Part shown: one piece after another, positions 60,440 through 64,000 of the stretch
How positions within the stretch are numbered: position 1 is the first letter of the stretch
Layout: each line of letters starts with the position of its first letter
NCBI RefSeq assembly: GCF_030066895.1
Contig: NZ_JASJAV010000014.1
Span: forward strand, 37,517 to 101,516
Direction of reading: 5' to 3'
Length of the DNA stretch: 64,000 nucleotides
DNA from: Breoghania sp.
Lineage (GTDB): Bacteria > Pseudomonadota > Alphaproteobacteria > Rhizobiales > Stappiaceae
Notes under the pieces: generated by a model
What the model was told of the DNA's origin: nothing
The model's input: the letters and a program-made list of their open reading frames with translations, nothing else
Databases searched by the model: none
Program-made: the position numbers and the translations under genes

Positions 60440-61642
60440 ATGACTGCGACCGCCACCACCACCACCACGCCCAGGCCTTCCGCGCCTTCCCCCTCCGGCG
60501 GCGGCAAGTTCGTCTGGGACGATCCCTTCCTGCTGGTGGATCAGCTCACCGAAGACGAGCGCATGATCCTGGAGACCGCGCGCGGCTACGCGCAGGAAAA
60601 GCTCCTGCCGCGTGTGCTGAAGGCCTATGCCTAGGAAAAGATCGACCGAGAGATCTTCAACGAGATGGGCGAGCTCGGCTTTCTCGGTGTGACCATGCCG
60701 GAGGAATACGGCTGCGCCAACGCCCCCTACGTCGCCTACGGTTTGGTAGCGCGTGAGGTGGAGCGGGTGGACTCCGGTTATCGCTCGATGAGCTCGGTCC
60801 AGACCTCGCTGGTAATGTTCCCCATCTACGCCTACGGCTCCGAGGAGCAGAAGGCCAAGTATCTGCCCAAGCTTGCGTCTGGCGAATATATTGGCTGCTT
60901 CGGCCTGACCGAGCCCGATGCCGGCTCCATGCGCACCCGCTCCATCAAGACCGAGAGCGGCTATTTGCTCAAGGGCTCGAAGATGTGGATCTCCAACGCG
61001 CCGATCGCCGACGTTTTCGTCGTGTGGGCGAAGTCGGAAGCGCATGACAACCAGATCCGCGGCTTCGTGCTGGAAAATGGCATGAAGAGCCTTTCCGCAC
61101 CGAAGATCCAGGGCAAGCTCTCGCTTCGCGCCTCCATCACCGGCGAGATCGTGATGGACAACGTGGAAGTGGGCGAAGAGGCGCTTCTTCCCAACGTTTC
61201 CGGTCTCAAGGGACCGTTCGGCTGTCTCAACCGGGCGTGCTACGGCATTTCCTGGGGCGCGATGGGTGCTGCGGAAGATTGCTGGCACCGCGCACGTGCC
61301 TACGGTCTGGAGCGCAAGCAGTTCGGCCGTCTGCTCGCCAACACGCAGCTCTTCCAGAAGAAGCTCGCCGACATGCAGACGGAAATCGCGCTGGGCCTTC
61401 AGGCATCCTTGCGGGTCGGGCGCCTGTTAGACGACCACCGCGCTGCTCCCTAAATGGTTTCGCTCATCAAGCGCAATAATTGCGGCAAGGCGCTGGATAT
61501 CGCCCGTCAGGCCCGCGATATGCACGGCGGCAACGGTATTTCCGAGGAATACCATGTCATGCGTCACGCCCAGAACCTGGAGACGGTCAACACCTACGAG
61601 GGTACGCACGACGCCCATGCGCTCTTGCAGGCGTTCTTCTGA
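60440..61642 (+). pseudogene. gcdH: Glutaryl-CoA dehydrogenase, two in-frame stops and a small C-terminal deletion
   Basis: ATG 60440 begins with a Thr/Pro-rich stretch, then [23 protein letters not shown] at 60632-60634 (LKAYA-stop-EKIDREI) and TAA at 61451-61453 (HRAAP[13 protein letters not shown]) both replace probable Glu or Asp codons. The dehydrogenase signature [20 protein letters not shown] and [20 protein letters not shown] identifies the GcdH type. The catalytic Glu lies in [19 protein letters not shown], but about nine residues (ILGRAQTGx in relatives) are missing after HAL. The enzyme would convert glutaryl-CoA to crotonyl-CoA in lysine and aromatic breakdown. Confidence 0.88.
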
Positions 61643-61658
61643 TCAACGCCGTTTGACG

Positions 61659-61683
61659 TTGCGGAGCGCGTGTCGCTCCGCAA
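61659..61683 (+). terminator. Hairpin just after gcdH
   Basis: TTGCGGAGCG / CGCTCCGCAA with a short loop; the T-run is absent, so termination strength is uncertain. Confidence 0.5.
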
Positions 61684-61726
61684 TGATCCGACCGGAGTGT
61701 GGTGCCGGGGGTTTGGGGTGTTTTTT

Positions 61727-61782
61727 GCTGGGCCCATTCTTCGAGACGGCCCTGTCGGGCCTCCTCGAAGAATGGGCCCAGC
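61727..61782. repeat. Compact inverted repeat (GCTGGGCCCATTCTTCGAG)
   Basis: A perfect 19-base stem: GCTGGGCCCATTCTTCGAG and CTCGAAGAATGGGCCCAGC, separated by a short GC-rich loop. The CCATTCTTCGAGACGGCCCTG part is clearly related to the long inverted-repeat family, so this may be a reduced copy. A T-run (TTTTTT) lies just before it, on the wrong side for a plus-strand terminator. Confidence 0.88.
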
Positions 61783-61846
61783 AAACAGCTCCTCGCGCCC
61801 CGGTTCCGTCCTGTTGTAATCCTTGCCCCAGTCCTGGATACTCGCC

Positions 61847-63040
61847 GTGCCCTAGTCTTCCTCTTCGGATGCGCCGCTCAAGGGCGTTCGTGTGCTTGAA
61901 CTTGCCCGGATCCTTGCCGGTCCCTGGATCGGACAGACACTCGCCGATCTCGGCGCAGACGTGATCAAGGTCGAGGTCCCGGCAGGAGACGACACGCGGG
62001 GCTGGGGGCCGCCCTTCGTGGAAGGTGCGGACGGGGAGGGGCTGGGCGCTGCCTATTTCCATTCCTGCAACCGTGGCAAGCGCTCCATCACTGCCAATTT
62101 CCGCACCGAGGAAGGCCGCGAGATTGTGCTCAATCTGGTGCGATGGGCCGATGTGCTGGTGGAGAATTTCAAGGTCGGCGGCCTTAAGAAATACGGCCTC
62201 GACTACGAGACGCTGAAAGAGGTGAACCCGCGCCTCGTCTACTGTTCGATTACCGGTTTCGGCCAGGACGGGCCCTATGCCCACCGCGCCGGATACGATT
62301 TCATGATCCAGTGCATGAGTGCGATCATGGATCTGACCGGCGATCCGGCGGGCGAGCCGCAGAAGGTGGGGCTCGCCGTATGCGATATCTTCACCGGGCT
62401 CTATGGCATCATCGCCATCCTGGCGGCCTTGCGCGAACGCGAGGCCGCCGCGCTCGGCCAGCACATCGACATGGCGTTGATGGATACCTCCACTGCCATT
62501 CTTGTCAATCAGGCGATGAACTATCTGGTTTCAGGCAATGCTCCGCATCGGCTCGGCAATGCCCATCCCAATATCGTGCTCTATCAGGTCTTCCCGGCAA
62601 GCGACGGGCACCTGATTGTTGCGGTCGGCAATGATGGCCAATATGTGCGCTTTTGCGAGGTGCTGGGACGTTCGGATCTGTCTGAGATTGCCGCATACAA
62701 GACCAATGCGGGACGGGTGAAGAACCGCGAGGAACTGGTGGAGGAACTGGCGCCCGCAACCGCAACCTTTGCCTGCGACGATCTGCTGGCGAAGCTGGAG
62801 GCCGTCGGCATTCCGGCCGGGCCGATCAACACGGTGGCCGATGTCTTCGATGACGCTCAGGTGATTCATCGCGGCTTGAAACTGGAACTGACCTCATCGC
62901 AGGGCGATCATATCCCCTCCGTGCGCAGCCCCATCCGCTATTCGCGCTCCGGGATGCCGATGGACCGTCCCTCGCCGCGCCTTCGCGAACACACGGCGGA
63001 AATTCTTGCCGAACTCGGGCGGATAACCGAGACGGAGTGA
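61847..63040 (+). pseudogene. CaiB/BaiF-family CoA-transferase, stop at codon 3
   Basis: A GTG at 61847 is followed by CCC and then TAG (61853-61855); the frame continues SSSSDAPLKGVRVLELARIL without interruption to 63040. The family start is normally just before PLKGVRVLEL, so the TAG (from CAG, inferred) removes the natural start. Translation from GTG 61892 would lose about 15 residues including part of the first strand. Class III motifs (AGPWIGQTLADLGADVIKVE, SITGFGQDGPYAHRAGYDFM) are intact. Next to gcdH the likely reaction is succinyl-CoA:glutarate CoA transfer. Confidence 0.75.
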
Positions 63041-63199
63041 GAGCGGGCCCCGGGAGAGCGACCCGAAATCCCGGAATGCCTCGTCGGCAAGGGGCGTATT
63101 CTGTTTAGGGTCAGTGGAATGCGCCCTGCCACTTACAGCGTTGCGCCCTTGATCTGCTATACTGATCGTCTCCGTTTTCCACCTCGAAAGGGTTTCATC

Positions 63200-63502
63200 A
63201 TGCGGCGGATGGCGGCTTCGATCCTGATCCTCGTTTCGTGCATTCTGTCGGTGGGCTCTGCATACGCGGCCAGACCCGATACTCGATCCATGACTTGTGC
63301 TCAGGCACAGGATTTCGTTCGCTGCCACGGCGCGGTGGTGATGACGACCGGGCCTCATACCTTTCAGCGTTTCGTTTCTCAGCAACGCTATTGCGATCGC
63401 TGGCAGCAACTTTTCCCCGAACGTGCGCCCACGCGCGACAACTCGCAATGCGTGGTCGGCTATCGCTGCGACGAACCGCTGTTCACACCGTTTTTCGATT
63501 AG
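63200..63502 (+). CDS. Small secreted Cys-containing protein
   Basis: Start at ATG 63200 (MRRMAASILILVSCILSVGS), a signal peptide ending near AYAARP. The 75-residue mature part has four or more Cys (MTCAQAQDFVRCHGAVVMTT; QQRYCDRWQQLF; QCVVGYRCDEPL), suggesting two disulfide bonds. I recognise it as a conserved short Hyphomicrobiales protein of unknown function. The longer track start is unlikely. The frame is intact. Confidence 0.75.
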   Translation: MRRMAASILILVSCILSVGSAYAARPDTRSMTCAQAQDFVRCHGAVVMTTGPHTFQRFVSQQRYCDRWQQLFPERAPTRDNSQCVVGYRCDEPLFTPFFD

Positions 63503-63645
63503 ATCGACCCCGCCATCGCCTGACAGGCGACGATACCGTAATGTTCCGGGATGACGTATGGTTGTTGAAAGCGCCCTTGCCGGTTGTGATTGTGCGCGGC
63601 CGTCCATGACGGGATGGAAGAGCGGCTGAGAGGACGGGGATCGGC

Positions 63646-64000
63646 ATGAAGTGGTGGCGTCGGCGGCGCAAGGCGAGGGGAAAACCGTCGATCGTCCTCA
63701 TTGCCGGCGGTTCTTATGCCTTGCTCGTCGGTCTTTCCATGGTGATCGTCCTGGCCTTGAGCGGCCGGGCGAATTTCTCGAATACCTTCGCACTCCTCAA
63801 TGACAAGGCAATCCTGACCACCAATTCGCTGGAACGGGGATTGCGCGGGCGGCTCGATCCTGTTGCTGCCGCCGTCGGCGCGCTGCAGACGCTCTATGGC
63901 GAATCCGATGTGGACTTGGACGACCGCGGTATCCTGATGACGGCGCTGGCGGCATCTCTGGCCTCTGTGCTCGCAACCGAAAGGCTGATTGTAACCGTTC
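63646..64000 (+). CDS. N-terminus of a membrane-bound adenylate/guanylate-cyclase-like sensor (runs off right edge)
   Basis: An open frame from ATG 63646 to the window end, about 118 residues, not on the track because it is unterminated. A basic start (MKWWRRRRKARGKPS) precedes a membrane helix (IVLIAGGSYALLVGLSMVIV) and a helical extracytoplasmic segment (ILTTNSLERGLRGRLDPVAA). The arrangement is like the N-terminal sensor of Hyphomicrobiales class III adenylate cyclases; the catalytic domain lies outside the window, so this is tentative. Confidence 0.5.
   Translation, partial: MKWWRRRRKARGKPSIVLIAGGSYALLVGLSMVIVLALSGRANFSNTFALLNDKAILTTNSLERGLRGRLDPVAAAVGALQTLYGESDVDLDDRGILMTALAASLASVLATERLIVTV

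Overview
The window looks like a chromosomal segment of a high-GC alphaproteobacterium, most likely Hyphomicrobiales (Rhizobiales), possibly near Stappiaceae; the family-level placement is a guess. Support comes from DivJ-like and PleC-like kinases, a CtrA-type TTAA-N7-TTAAC site, DUF5330, DUF1491, DUF2336, DUF1214/DUF1254 and YcgN proteins, the ccmI-ccmE-ccmF-ccmH / degP / two-component / glnE neighbourhood, and a Rhodobacter-type gene transfer agent (GTA) cluster.

Layout. 1-9 kb: the N-terminal part of a DivJ-like kinase, sufE, a DUF1214/DUF1254 pair, a broken class A penicillin-binding protein and YcgN. 9.1-10.9 kb: a DUF2336 gene behind two CtrA-like boxes. 11.4-30.2 kb: a complete-order but heavily damaged GTA cluster (small and large terminase, portal, g3.5, protease, capsid, g6 to g15), followed by a DUF2793 tail-fibre-like gene and a three-TM holin. 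Small minus-strand genes and REP-like palindromes sit between its genes. 30.2-33.1 kb: a Gly/Pro-rich PepSY-like exported protein with a broken FeuP/FeuQ-like two-component system. 33.5-35.3 kb: hutX and a broken hutW. 35.9-38 kb: a 17-kDa-antigen lipoprotein and a decayed conserved gene. 38.3-51.3 kb: the intact block ccmI-ccmE-ccmF-ccmH, degP, response regulator and kinase, a YiiX-like hydrolase, and glnE. 51.4-64 kb: a broken EF-hand protein, a broken GT-D glycosyltransferase, a PleC-like kinase, pepN, an alpha/beta hydrolase, a decayed TetR - glutaryl-CoA dehydrogenase - CoA-transferase set, and the start of an adenylate-cyclase-like membrane protein.

The striking property is gene decay. 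I read 22 in-frame stop codons (TAG 11, TAA 6, TGA 5), many single-base frameshifts, several short tandem duplications (8, 16, 17, 18 and 22 bp periods) and a deletion of roughly 200 codons in the GTA capsid gene. These lesions crowd into the GTA cluster and into some regulatory and accessory genes. About 13 kb of ccm, degP and glnE genes and about 6 kb of pleC and pepN genes carry none. That unevenness favours real pseudogenisation over uniform sequencing error, but resequencing is needed to settle it.

No tRNA, rRNA, CRISPR array, transposase or integrase gene was recognised. Homology calls come from recognising protein families by eye; no database search was run.
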